Shown piece by piece: positions 1 to 7,123 of a DNA stretch of 64,000 nucleotides. The stretch is from Pontibacter mangrovi (GTDB lineage: Bacteria > Bacteroidota > Bacteroidia > Cytophagales > Hymenobacteraceae). The position numbers and the translations under genes are program-made. Position 1 is the stretch's first letter, and each line of letters starts with the position of its first letter. The stretch spans positions 1 through 64,000 of the forward strand of contig NZ_VFRQ01000002.1 of NCBI RefSeq assembly GCF_006385705.1. The letters are read 5' to 3'. The notes below the pieces were generated by a model. The model saw only the letters and a program-made list of their open reading frames with translations, was not told the origin of the DNA and ran no database searches.

Positions 1-40
<40 letters not shown>

Positions 41-253
41 GTAAGAATTATTTCCTGTGATTAAAAACCACAAATGTGTCTGTCCGACCCCGGGCTCCTT
101 TCCCCTCTCTTGTAAAGAGGGGAGAACCTTAATCTTAATTTCTGTCTCAAGCAATCTCTCAAAGAACTTTCCGAGGAGCTACTCTCCTCGCTTGCCATCT
201 CAACGATGTTGTCTCTCATTCCCCTTCCGAGCCGTTCGCTCTCTGGCGGGGTG

Positions 254-284
254 CAAAGGTCCGAAAGCCAAACCTAACTTCCAA
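254..284 (-). promoter_or_regulatory. rrn promoter copy 1 (nearest 16S), weaker box
   Basis: On the minus strand the -7 box is GACCTTTG (254-261), one base off TAnnTTTG, with TTG at 282-284 and a 20-nt spacer. It shares the following GCACCCC-type sequence with the other copies. Confidence 0.6.
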
Positions 285-345
285 ACAATCTGCGGTATTT
301 TTTTTCTCTCTATTTCCCTTTGGCCTGTCGCCTCGGGGCGGGCTG

Positions 346-378
346 CAAAGGTAAGAACTCCTTCTTATTTCGCAGCAA
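346..378 (-). promoter_or_regulatory. rrn promoter copy 2
   Basis: The -7 box TACCTTTG lies at 346-353 and is followed by GCAGCCCG. The best TTG is at 376-378 with a 22-nt spacer, longer than in the other copies. An A-rich tract lies upstream. Confidence 0.75.
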
Positions 379-441
379 ACTTTTTCAATCTTTTTTTTTC
401 TGAGCTCGTTTCGCTCAGAGGCTTCCCTGTGGAAGCGGCTG

Positions 442-471
442 CAAAGGTAAGGAACCCTTTCCGTTTTCCAA
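442..471 (-). promoter_or_regulatory. rrn promoter copy 3
   Basis: The -7 box TACCTTTG is at 442-449 and TTG at 469-471, with a 19-nt spacer, the exact Bacteroidota consensus. A perfect GCTTCC/GGAAGC hairpin (421-436) would form at the 5' end of its transcript. Confidence 0.85.
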
Positions 472-574
472 GCAAGCCGGCGAAGTTTTTTTTCGGTGAA
501 GACCGTTTCTTAAAACAACCTGCGGGCTGTGTTACCAGCGCCTCCCCCTCGCCGCCTCCTGCCGAAGCGGGCTG

Positions 575-604
575 CAAAGGTAAGAAGAGTTTCCGTATCC
601 GCAA
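575..604 (-). promoter_or_regulatory. rrn promoter copy 4
   Basis: The -7 box TACCTTTG is at 575-582 and TTG at 602-604, with a 19-nt spacer. The sequence downstream of the box (GCAGCCCGCTTC) matches copies 2 and 3. Confidence 0.85.
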
Positions 605-701
605 CAACCGGAGCAAAACTTTTTTCCCGGCGGCCTCTGCCCGGACGCATCGTCCTCACTTTGGCCAGCCTCTCGTTTCCCGTCCCTGCCGAACGGGGAT
701 G

Positions 702-731
702 CAAAAGTAGGAAGAAGAAGCGGACTTCCAA
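702..731 (-). promoter_or_regulatory. rrn promoter copy 5 (farthest)
   Basis: The -7 box TACTTTTG is at 702-709 and TTG at 729-731, with a 19-nt spacer. It is the most upstream member of the array. Confidence 0.8.
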
Positions 732-850
732 CACCCCACCAGGAAAAAAACCGCTACAACAGCGCATCTGGCTGAAAACGAGCGGGAAAAGTTTTACGGC
801 TTATACTTGCCCTGCTGGCAAATCATACTTCCGGACGCTTAGAAGTAACA

Positions 851-888
851 AAAAGGGAGCATGACTTAGTTCATCATGCTCCCTTTTT
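851..888. terminator. bidirectional intrinsic terminator
   Basis: Perfect stem GGGAGCATGA/TCATGCTCCC flanked by A and T runs. It ends the DUF2480 transcript and insulates it from the rrn promoters just beyond. Confidence 0.9.
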
Positions 889-907
889 CCATTCCTTTAA
901 ATACTAA

Positions 908-1423
908 TTATGCGTTTTTAGGCTTTTTATATAGCGGCACTGTGCTGCATGGCTCGCCATACATAATACTTGCGGCCACGGGCAACAGCTTCCGCATTAC
1001 CTCTACATAGGCATAGTTTGGTACTGGCACACTGCCACAGCCTTTCACTACCACCTTCGCATCGCGGTACTCCTCCATATCTACTTTCGCGATGGCTTCC
1101 TGAAACAGCGCCTGCTCCAGCGCCTCCAGATCACCGAACACAAAGTAGTTAGCGTGGTTCTGTAGCTTAACCGCCAGCAGCATGTATGCCCATGTTGGTA
1201 CGATAGCATCTACAGTGCAGGTAATGGCGATGTTCTTCCCAGCATACTGCGACCAGTCGTGCTCTTTCACAAACGTCCGAAAATCCTTTTCCCGCAGGAT
1301 CAATCCCTGGAAAAGATTCTCCTTAATATCATAGACAATCCGCTCGCCCGGATGAATCAGTTCTTCCAGGTTGAGCGTTACAAGCGCGCTCTGCGCCACA
1401 CGGTTTATTATCTCTTCTGACAT
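908..1423 (-). CDS. DUF2480 family protein
   Basis: This 171-residue cytoplasmic protein is recognised as the DUF2480 family, which is nearly confined to Bacteroidota and has no established function. Features seen are an acidic helical N-terminus, a central segment with WAYMLLAVKLQ, and a C-terminal GCGSVPVPNYAYVEVMRKL stretch with a Cys and a second Cys near GEPCSTVPLY. There is no signal peptide. It lies 15 nt downstream of tsaB on the same strand and is followed by a strong terminator, so it is the last gene of a tsaB operon. The operon is suggestive of a link to translation, but that is only inference. Confidence 0.9.
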   Translation of the reverse strand: MSEEIINRVAQSALVTLNLEELIHPGERIVYDIKENLFQGLILREKDFRTFVKEHDWSQYAGKNIAITCTVDAIVPTWAYMLLAVKLQNHANYFVFGDLEALEQALFQEAIAKVDMEEYRDAKVVVKGCGSVPVPNYAYVEVMRKLLPVAASIMYGEPCSTVPLYKKPKNA

Positions 1424-1438
1424 GATTGTACCTCCTGT

Positions 1439-2140
1439 TTACTTTACGCTTTTGGTTGGGCTTGTTATATAAACATCCTTCAGATAGAAGGGTTCATAAT
1501 AGGCTACGTCTTCGAATGCCTGCTCCTCATACTTTGGCAAGGCCAGTGCTCCTATTGTTTTAGCGTTTGGCAGCACGCCATCTATAAACAAGGCTTCGGC
1601 CTTTGTGTTTACCATACTTTTATACTTGGCGGCGCCGCTTCCGAAGAAGATGATCGGCTGCCCCTGCAGCCTTGCCTCCAGGGTATGCTCGTCTAATACA
1701 ACCGGCGCAATTGGCTCCACCTCCTGCAGCTCGTGTGTGAGCAGGCAAGTATACACCTCCATGCGGCGGGCATCCAGCATCGGGCAAAACAGGTAGCGGT
1801 CCGGATTCGGGGTCATGCTGATGACCTGGGCTGCCAGCCCGTACAAGGTGGACACCTCTAGCAATGGGATGTTGAGCGAAAAGCACAGGCCTTTGGCCGT
1901 AGAAACGCCAATCCGTAGTCCGGTGTAAGAGCCTGGTCCGCCCGACACGGCCACTGCGCTTAAGTCCTGCAGGGTAGCGCCGCAATTCTCCACCAACTGC
2001 GATACCATCACGGTGATGTGCGAGGAATGCGATTTCTCGATCTGTAGCTCGGATGCTCCCAGCAGCTGCTGACCTTTATATAAAGCAATGGAACAGACAG
2101 TAGTGGAGGTTTCGAGAGCGAGCAGCAGCGGCATGGGCAA
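1439..2140 (-). CDS. tsaB: tRNA threonylcarbamoyladenosine biosynthesis protein TsaB
   Basis: TsaB is the catalytically inactive ASKHA-fold partner of TsaD in t6A37 tRNA modification, acting with TsaC and TsaE. The 233-residue length is normal. Family hallmarks are the N-terminal LALETSTTVCSIAL strand, the KSHSSHI segment, and AVSGGPGSYTGLRIGVSTAKGL around residues 65-87. The start could be either Met of MPMP. It is first in a two-gene minus-strand operon with the DUF2480 gene. A TAATTTTG promoter box lies 27 nt upstream. Confidence 0.95.
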   Translation of the reverse strand: MPMPLLLALETSTTVCSIALYKGQQLLGASELQIEKSHSSHITVMVSQLVENCGATLQDLSAVAVSGGPGSYTGLRIGVSTAKGLCFSLNIPLLEVSTLYGLAAQVISMTPNPDRYLFCPMLDARRMEVYTCLLTHELQEVEPIAPVVLDEHTLEARLQGQPIIFFGSGAAKYKSMVNTKAEALFIDGVLPNAKTIGALALPKYEEQAFEDVAYYEPFYLKDVYITSPTKSVK

Positions 2141-2166
2141 GTATAATTACAGTTTATAGATGGGTG

Positions 2167-2197
2167 CAAAATTAAGCTAAGCTAACGAGGGCTCCAA
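2167..2197 (-). promoter_or_regulatory. promoter of tsaB-DUF2480
   Basis: On the minus strand TTG (2195-2197), 20 nt, TAATTTTG (2167-2174), 27 nt before the tsaB start. Confidence 0.75.
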
Positions 2198-2215
2198 AAG
2201 TATGGCTTTAAGACA

Positions 2216-2247
2216 GCAAAAGAGGGAGGCGCTTGCTGCACCTCCCT
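2216..2247 (-). terminator. terminator of the rpmH-rnpA-S41 operon
   Basis: Stem GGGAGG/CCTCCC, followed on the minus strand by TCTTTTG. The T tract is short, so efficiency is uncertain. Confidence 0.55.
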
Positions 2248-2272
2248 CCCCTGCCTGTGTGTTTTTATACGT

Positions 2273-3922
2273 TTAGTTGGCCTTCAGGTACCTTTCATAC
2301 TTCACCGGATCGTTCAGCACCTGCACGGCTGCCATAATATCCGGGTCATCATCAAAAGAAGACTCTATATATCCTTTCTGCAGATAGTAGCGCGAGGCAA
2401 TCTCAGCCTCCAGCATTTCCTGAATCTCGGAGCGGAAGCGCGTTAGGTCGTTTGCTTTGTTGTGCGATACTTTCTTTTTGATGGCCTCCAGCTCCGCCTG
2501 AATATCGTCGTAATGCTTGCCGTCTTTTGCTTTCGCGGCTACATCTTCCAGCTCGCTCTCGATGGCGGTTGTATATGATAGGTCTTTATCCTCCAGGTAA
2601 GACACGAACTTCTTATACTCGGCATCGGTTAGCTTAAATTCTTTAGCCGACGGAATGCTGGGGTGGTCTAGTTTATACTTGTTGGCATAATCAAAGAAGT
2701 ACCCTTTGCCGGCAATGGTTCTGGTGATCTCCGAGAAGTCGGGCTGCTCCACCTCCACATCTGGGCTCACGCCGCCGCCATCGTATACTACACGGCCTGC
2801 CGCGGTTTTAAAGGCCACACGAAGCGAATCAGGAATTTTGCCCACGCTGCCGTCCTCGTTGCGGTGCGCGTAATCGATGGCCTGTATGCAGCGGCCGCTC
2901 GGGATGTAGTATTTGGCAGTGGTAACTTTTAGCTGTGAGTTGTAAGACAGCGGGCGCGTTACCTGCACCAGCCCTTTGCCAAAAGTGCGCTCTCCCACCA
3001 GCACGGCGCGGTCATAGTCCTGCATTACACCGGCCACAATCTCGGAGGCCGAAGCGCTGCGCGAACTGGTAAGTATAACAAGCGGCATGTCCAGGTCCAG
3101 GGGCTCATCCAGCGCCTTGTAGGTTTTGTTCCACTCCTCCACCTTGCCTTTGGTGCTCACAATATCTTTGCCTTTGTCCACGAAAACGTTGGAGATGTTC
3201 ACCGCCTCGTGCAGCAGGCCGCCCGGGTTGTCGCGCAGGTCGAACACGATCTTCTTGGCGCCCATTTCTTTCAGCTTCTGCACCGCCGTCTTCACCTCTT
3301 TGCCGGCATCCACGGTAAAACCTGACAACTGAAAGTAGCCGATGTCTCCGTCAAGCATGCCATAGTATGGCACGTTATCTACCATGATGTTTTCGCGCAG
3401 CAGATCCACCGTTCTGGTCTTGCTCTGCCCATAGCTGCGTACTTCCAGTTTTATGGCGGTGTTGGCCTGCCCCTTTAGCAGCTTGCTTACCTCCTCCGTA
3501 GATTTGCCCCTTACGTCTACCCCGTTCACTTTCAGGATCTCGTCGCCGATAGCCAGCCCTGCCTTGTGCGCAGGCGAGTTCTCGTAAGGCATTTGCACCA
3601 TCACTTTGCCGTTACGGCTGCCGATTATGGCGCCAATGCCGCCATACTGCCCGGTGGTCATGGTGCGGAAATCCTCAATATCGTCTTCGGGAATATAATT
3701 AGTATAAGGGTCCAGCGACTTGAGCATGGCGTCGATGCCGGTGCGCATCATTTGCGCGGGCGGCACATCATCCACGTAATAGGTATTTACCTCTTTAAAT
3801 AGCGTCGCAAAAACATCGAGGTTCTTGGCTATTTCGAAGTAACGCTCAGAGTCGGTTTTAAAGGAGAAGAGGCCGAGGGCAAAAATGCCAACAACAAGGC
3901 CGGTTATAGTTTTCTTTTGCAT
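2273..3922 (-). CDS. S41 family C-terminal processing peptidase
   Basis: A 549-residue periplasmic or membrane-anchored serine protease of the Prc/CtpA type, which cleaves exported proteins near their C-termini. An N-terminal hydrophobic segment (about residues 5-21) acts as signal or anchor. A PDZ domain covers roughly 85-165 (GIGAIIG, NSPAHKAGLAIGDEIL). The S41 core contains DLRDNPGG near 229-236, the nucleophile motif SASASEI with Ser291, and the general base Lys316 in ERTFGKGLVQ, the usual 25-residue spacing. About 130 extra helical, charged residues follow the core. It sits 28 nt after rnpA, so it is probably cotranscribed with rpmH-rnpA. Confidence 0.93.
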   Translation of the reverse strand: MQKKTITGLVVGIFALGLFSFKTDSERYFEIAKNLDVFATLFKEVNTYYVDDVPPAQMMRTGIDAMLKSLDPYTNYIPEDDIEDFRTMTTGQYGGIGAIIGSRNGKVMVQMPYENSPAHKAGLAIGDEILKVNGVDVRGKSTEEVSKLLKGQANTAIKLEVRSYGQSKTRTVDLLRENIMVDNVPYYGMLDGDIGYFQLSGFTVDAGKEVKTAVQKLKEMGAKKIVFDLRDNPGGLLHEAVNISNVFVDKGKDIVSTKGKVEEWNKTYKALDEPLDLDMPLVILTSSRSASASEIVAGVMQDYDRAVLVGERTFGKGLVQVTRPLSYNSQLKVTTAKYYIPSGRCIQAIDYAHRNEDGSVGKIPDSLRVAFKTAAGRVVYDGGGVSPDVEVEQPDFSEITRTIAGKGYFFDYANKYKLDHPSIPSAKEFKLTDAEYKKFVSYLEDKDLSYTTAIESELEDVAAKAKDGKHYDDIQAELEAIKKKVSHNKANDLTRFRSEIQEMLEAEIASRYYLQKGYIESSFDDDPDIMAAVQVLNDPVKYERYLKAN

Positions 3923-3950
3923 AATATCAGGCTTAGGAGACGGGGACAGT

Positions 3951-4361
3951 CTATCTGTTTAGACAACGCTCCAAACCTGAAATTAGTTTTTTTTGAATAG
4001 AGTGGAAGGATTTTTTTTCCTTGCCAATGTAGAGGATACCCAACAGGCGGGGAGCCTGGTCCGGGTGCTGGTACAGGAGGTGCTTGTTAAGCCGGTACGC
4101 CTCCCGCATCTGCCTTTTGAGGCGGTTGCGGTCTACGGCGCGCTTAAAGTAACGCTTGGAAACGGAGATAAGCACCTGGGTTTGCCCAGGCGGCAGGTCC
4201 TGCGGGGTGCAGTACACGAACCGCAGCGGATACAAATTAAAAGAAGAACCCTTGGCGAACAGCTGCGAAATATGCCGCTTGCTGCACAAGTGTTCTTCTT
4301 TCGAAAATGTATAACTGTTAGGCTGGCTGGCTGGCTGCTCGTTAGCTGCTGCTGAATCCAT
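3951..4361 (-). CDS. rnpA: ribonuclease P protein component
   Basis: The 136-residue basic protein subunit of RNase P helps the catalytic RNA bind and cut pre-tRNA 5' leaders. The family is shown by FSKEEHLCSKRHI near the N-terminus and by the RNR-type signature in KRAVDRNRLKRQMREAYR (about 77-94). A 13-residue Ser/Asn/Gln-rich N-terminal extension precedes the domain, so a later start cannot be excluded, but no internal Met fits better. It follows rpmH by 41 nt, the conserved rpmH-rnpA order. Confidence 0.93.
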   Translation of the reverse strand: MDSAAANEQPASQPNSYTFSKEEHLCSKRHISQLFAKGSSFNLYPLRFVYCTPQDLPPGQTQVLISVSKRYFKRAVDRNRLKRQMREAYRLNKHLLYQHPDQAPRLLGILYIGKEKKSFHSIQKKLISGLERCLNR

Positions 4362-4402
4362 TAGCGGCTATGCAATAGCGAAGCCAATCCCTGCATCAGG
4401 AA

Positions 4403-4564
4403 TTAAGCTGCCTTATGTCTTTTCTCGCTAGAAACTGTCAGTCTCTTTCTGCCTTTGGCTCTTCTGCTGGCCAATACTCTTCTACCGTTAGCGGTTTCCA
4501 TTCTAGATCTGAAACCGTGCTTATTTCTTCTTTTTCTCTGAGAAGGCTGGAATGTTCTTTTCAT
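4403..4564 (-). CDS. rpmH: 50S ribosomal protein L34 (bL34)
   Basis: Translating the complement gives a 53-residue highly basic protein beginning [18 protein letters not shown] and ending SEKRHKAA, unmistakable L34. The family hallmark GFRSRM, then an [15 protein letters not shown] stretch, is intact. It is the first gene of the operon with rnpA and the S41 peptidase. A consensus promoter lies 29 nt upstream. There is no Shine-Dalgarno-like sequence, as usual for Bacteroidota. Confidence 0.97.
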   Translation of the reverse strand: MKRTFQPSQRKRRNKHGFRSRMETANGRRVLASRRAKGRKRLTVSSEKRHKAA

Positions 4565-4592
4565 CGTCTGCCAATGGTTTTATTATGGCCTG

Positions 4593-4622
4593 CAAAATTA
4601 GTAAAGCTTTGTAGAATAGCAA
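4593..4622 (-). promoter_or_regulatory. promoter of rpmH-rnpA-S41 operon
   Basis: Minus strand TTG (4620-4622), exactly 19 nt, TAATTTTG (4593-4600). The box lies 29 nt before the rpmH start codon. Confidence 0.88.
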
Positions 4623-4761
4623 AGTCTGCTTTATATTTTTTGCAAAAAGATACCGGGGTGGTGAGGAATTGCTGTTGAAACAGTTGTTGCAGAAGTATAA
4701 AGTTGTGGCTTTTGCTGGTTGCGGGTATAGCTATCCGGATATACTTACTGAACGCTTTTCT

Positions 4762-4783
4762 GGCGCAAGCGTCCGCTTGTGCC
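4762..4783. repeat. REP-like hairpin, GGCGCAAGC-type
   Basis: Arms GGCGCAAGC (4762-4770) and GCTTGTGCC (4775-4783) pair with one mismatch around a GTCC loop. The left part TGGCGC(A/G)AG(C/T)GTCC recurs at about 6949, suggesting a dispersed element. Confidence 0.55.
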
Positions 4784-5074
4784 TCGCTATACCCGCTGCT
4801 TTCTGCAACGTGAACTAAGCTATACTTCTTAGCTGCCATTCATCCTCAGTCTTACATACCTACAGTTGCATTGCTTACTTGGCTCCCTCCGAGGCCGGGA
4901 GGCCTCGCCTTCGGGCATCGCACTGAGTGCCTGAAGCTGCCTCCGCTCTGCTCCGGCTGCCGCATCCGCGGCACCGCAACATGCACAAGGCACTCTTTTT
5001 CGAGGGCCCCTACCCCCACCCAAAGGCTGGGATCAGTTTTCGATAGCCGCAGCTGACGCAGCTAACACAGAGTT

Positions 5075-5096
5075 CCCCTCCTTAGACAAGGAGGGG
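5075..5096. repeat. dispersed CCCCTCCTT hairpin element
   Basis: Perfect arms CCCCTCCTT/AAGGAGGGG with a 4-nt loop, followed by CAGGAGTGGTT. Relatives occur at 102-122, 7074-7100 and 10173-10188. It lacks a T run, so it is a repeat rather than a plain terminator. Confidence 0.6.
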
Positions 5097-5200
5097 CAGG
5101 AGTGGTTGGACTACCTGCAGCTAATCTTAAAGTATAAACTACCTTTACGCCACCAAACGTACTCTACAAAGTATAACCTGATTCATCAGCATCAAAAACT

Positions 5201-6916
5201 ATGATTTATTACCACCTCTCCTACCAAAACCCGCTCACGCACTTTGTTGATATCAAGATTACTGTAAAAAACAACCAGCAGCAGGAGTTATACTTGCAGC
5301 TGCCTGCTTGGCGGCCCGGCAGGTATGAGTTGCAGCACTTCGCGCAGAAGTTGCGCGCTGTTTCGGCCACAGCCAACGGAGAAAGTATAGCCATCGAGAA
5401 ACAAACGAAAGACCGGTGGCTGGTGCAGACTGGCGGGGCCGGAGAGGTTGAAATTAGCTACAGCTTTTTTGCGCGACAGATGGACGCCGGCGGCTCGTGG
5501 CTGGATGAGGAGCAGCTGTACCTGAACCCGATCAACTGCCTGATGGCGGTGGAAGGCCGCGAGCAGGAGCCCTGCCAACTGCAGCTGCAGCTACCGGAAG
5601 AGTGGCAGATCGCCTGCGGCTTACCGGAGGTGGAGAAACATACGTTAGAGGCCGCCAATTTCGATGAACTGGCCGATAGTCCCTTTATCGCCAGCGGCAG
5701 TCTGAAGCAGGAGACTTTTGAGGAGAGCGGCTATACGTTCCACATCTGGCTACAAGGCGACTGCCAGCCGGATTGGGAGAAAATGAAGCGTGATTTCATC
5801 GGGTTCACGAAGGAGCAGCTGGAGGTGTTCGGCGATTTTCCGGTGAAGGAATATCATTACCTGAACGAGATTTTGCCTTACCGCTTCTACCACGGCGTGG
5901 AGCATAGCCACTCCACTGTTATCACACTTGGCCCCGGCGAGCTGCTGATGACGCCCAGCCTGTACAAGGAGTTTGTGGGCGTGAGTTCGCATGAGCTTTT
6001 CCATACCTGGAACATCAAGAAAATACGGCCTAAGGAGATGCTGCCCTACAATTTTGCGCAGGAGAACTACTTTAAAACCGGCTATGTGGCTGAGGGCATC
6101 ACCACCTACTACGGCGATTACATGCTGGCCCGCAGCGGCTTCTTCACCGCCGAGGCATACTTTGAGGAGCTCAACACCAGCTTTCAGCGTTACTTTGCCG
6201 ACTACAGCCGTAACAACCTCTCCGTGGCAGACTCTTCTTTCGACCTGTGGCTGGACGGCTACAAACCCGGCGTTCCCGACCGCAAGGTATCTATCTACAT
6301 CAAAGGCGCCCTCACGGCCCTGCTCCTAGACCTGCAGCTGCGCAAAGCTACTGGCAACAAAGCAAGTATGGATGTGGTGATGCGGGAGCTGTGGGAGCGA
6401 TTCGGCAAGAAGAACATCGGCTACACCGAACAGGATTATGCGCAGCTGGTGGATGAGGTGGCGGCGCAGTCGTTCCAGTCATACTTCAGCAAATACATTA
6501 ACGGCACCGAAAGTATAGAACCGGCACTGGATGAGGCGCTGCGTTATGTGGGTTGTGAGTTGAAGGAGCACCAGAACCCGCTCATTTACGAGGGTAAGTA
6601 TGGCTTTAAGGTATCCTCAGAGGGGAGCATAAAAGTAACCGCCATTGCCCCCGGTTCCCCGGCGAGCGAGTTGCTAAGTATAGATGATGAACTGGTGGCC
6701 CTGAACGGGCGCAAGCTGGAGAACAACCTGCAACAGCTGCTGGCGCTGGAGCCGCAGGAGGTGGAGTTGGCACTGTTCCGGGAAAGGCAGCTGCGCGTGG
6801 TAAGGCTGGAGCCGAACGGGAAAAGCTTCTACAGCAAGTATACTGTACAAAAACGGCAGGATGCCACAGAGGCGGAGAAGGAGAACTTTAAGCTGTGGCT
6901 GAAACAGGCGTTTTAG
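5201..6916 (+). CDS. M61 family metallopeptidase with PDZ domain
   Basis: A 571-residue zinc aminopeptidase of the M61 (glycyl aminopeptidase) family. An N-terminal beta domain (about 1-160) precedes the catalytic region with HELFH at 264-268 and a likely third zinc ligand Glu298 in VAEGITTYYGDY. A PDZ domain spans about 470-535 (VTAIAPGSPASELLSIDDELVALNG). There is no signal peptide, so a cytoplasmic location is likely. Ser-Ile is repeatedly encoded AGTATA here, part of the AAGTATA word excess. It stands alone between palindrome-rich spacers. The physiological substrate cannot be told from sequence. Confidence 0.93.
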   Translation: MIYYHLSYQNPLTHFVDIKITVKNNQQQELYLQLPAWRPGRYELQHFAQKLRAVSATANGESIAIEKQTKDRWLVQTGGAGEVEISYSFFARQMDAGGSWLDEEQLYLNPINCLMAVEGREQEPCQLQLQLPEEWQIACGLPEVEKHTLEAANFDELADSPFIASGSLKQETFEESGYTFHIWLQGDCQPDWEKMKRDFIGFTKEQLEVFGDFPVKEYHYLNEILPYRFYHGVEHSHSTVITLGPGELLMTPSLYKEFVGVSSHELFHTWNIKKIRPKEMLPYNFAQENYFKTGYVAEGITTYYGDYMLARSGFFTAEAYFEELNTSFQRYFADYSRNNLSVADSSFDLWLDGYKPGVPDRKVSIYIKGALTALLLDLQLRKATGNKASMDVVMRELWERFGKKNIGYTEQDYAQLVDEVAAQSFQSYFSKYINGTESIEPALDEALRYVGCELKEHQNPLIYEGKYGFKVSSEGSIKVTAIAPGSPASELLSIDDELVALNGRKLENNLQQLLALEPQEVELALFRERQLRVVRLEPNGKSFYSKYTVQKRQDATEAEKENFKLWLKQAF

Positions 6917-6981
6917 ACAGGTCTTTCTTTTACTGATGTCCTTAGCTGGCGCGAGTGTCCATGCTCGGAACCTCCTATTTC

Positions 6982-7047
6982 CTGGCCCTCCGGGCCAGTT
7001 GAGTCAGAGACTCAACCTTACATGTAAGTCACAAATCTGGAGATTTG
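6982..7047. repeat. array of four abutting palindromes
   Basis: Four perfect palindromes follow each other almost without gaps: CTGGCCC/GGGCCAG (6982-6998), GTTGAGTC/GACTCAAC (6998-7016), CTTACATGTAAG (7017-7028) and CAAATCT/AGATTTG (7032-7047). They are preceded by a TGGCGCGAGTGTCC sequence (about 6949) also seen at 4761. No coding sequence is present. Confidence 0.75.
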
Positions 7048-7073
7048 CGCCAGAGAGTGGAGAACTTAATAGA

Positions 7074-7100
7074 CACCCCTCCTCGGAGGTAGTAGGGGTG
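7074..7100. repeat. dispersed CCCCTCCT-type hairpin, possible terminator
   Basis: Outer arms CACCCCT/AGGGGTG enclose a small CCTC/GAGG stem. It lies between the convergent M61 and flavoprotein genes and could end either transcript, although it lacks a T run. It resembles the elements at 5075 and 10173. Confidence 0.5.
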
Positions 7101-7123
7101 GGTTTAAACTTGCTGCTAAAACC

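Larger units (their letters stand above)
41..850 (-). promoter_or_regulatory. rrn leader and upstream promoter array
   Basis: This 800-nt stretch has no credible gene. Reading frames through it are low-complexity and share no protein features. On the minus strand it carries five spaced copies of a TAnnTTTG-type box (listed separately) and several perfect hairpins: 102-122 (CCCCTCT/AGAGGGG), 172-190 (CGAGGAG/CTCCTCG) and 421-436 (GCTTCC/GGAAGC). A-rich tracts lie just upstream of several boxes and could act as UP-like elements. The layout fits a strong, multi-promoter ribosomal RNA control region. That it drives rrn is inferred from position and strand. Confidence 0.85.
4623..5200. other. 578-nt intergenic region without a convincing gene
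   Basis: Short frames exist on both strands but they are compositionally odd (Arg/Pro/Ala-rich or read through palindromes) and resemble no family. The region holds two hairpins (listed separately), a GC-rich stretch at about 4870-5000 with partial inverted repeats, and several AAGTATA/TATACTT words. It looks like decayed dispersed-repeat DNA. No clear promoter for the M61 gene was found, only a weak TACCTTTA near 5130. Confidence 0.6.

Noticed and set aside
57-864. Open frames on both strands in the rrn leader (about 80-217 codons)
   Set aside because: They run through the tandem promoter repeats and hairpins, have odd composition and match no protein; the signals read as control DNA.
4561-5056. 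Short frames around 4561-5056 on both strands
   Set aside because: The 4561-4839 frame overlaps the rpmH promoter and reading start; the others are Arg/Pro/Ala-rich and span palindromes. No family evidence.
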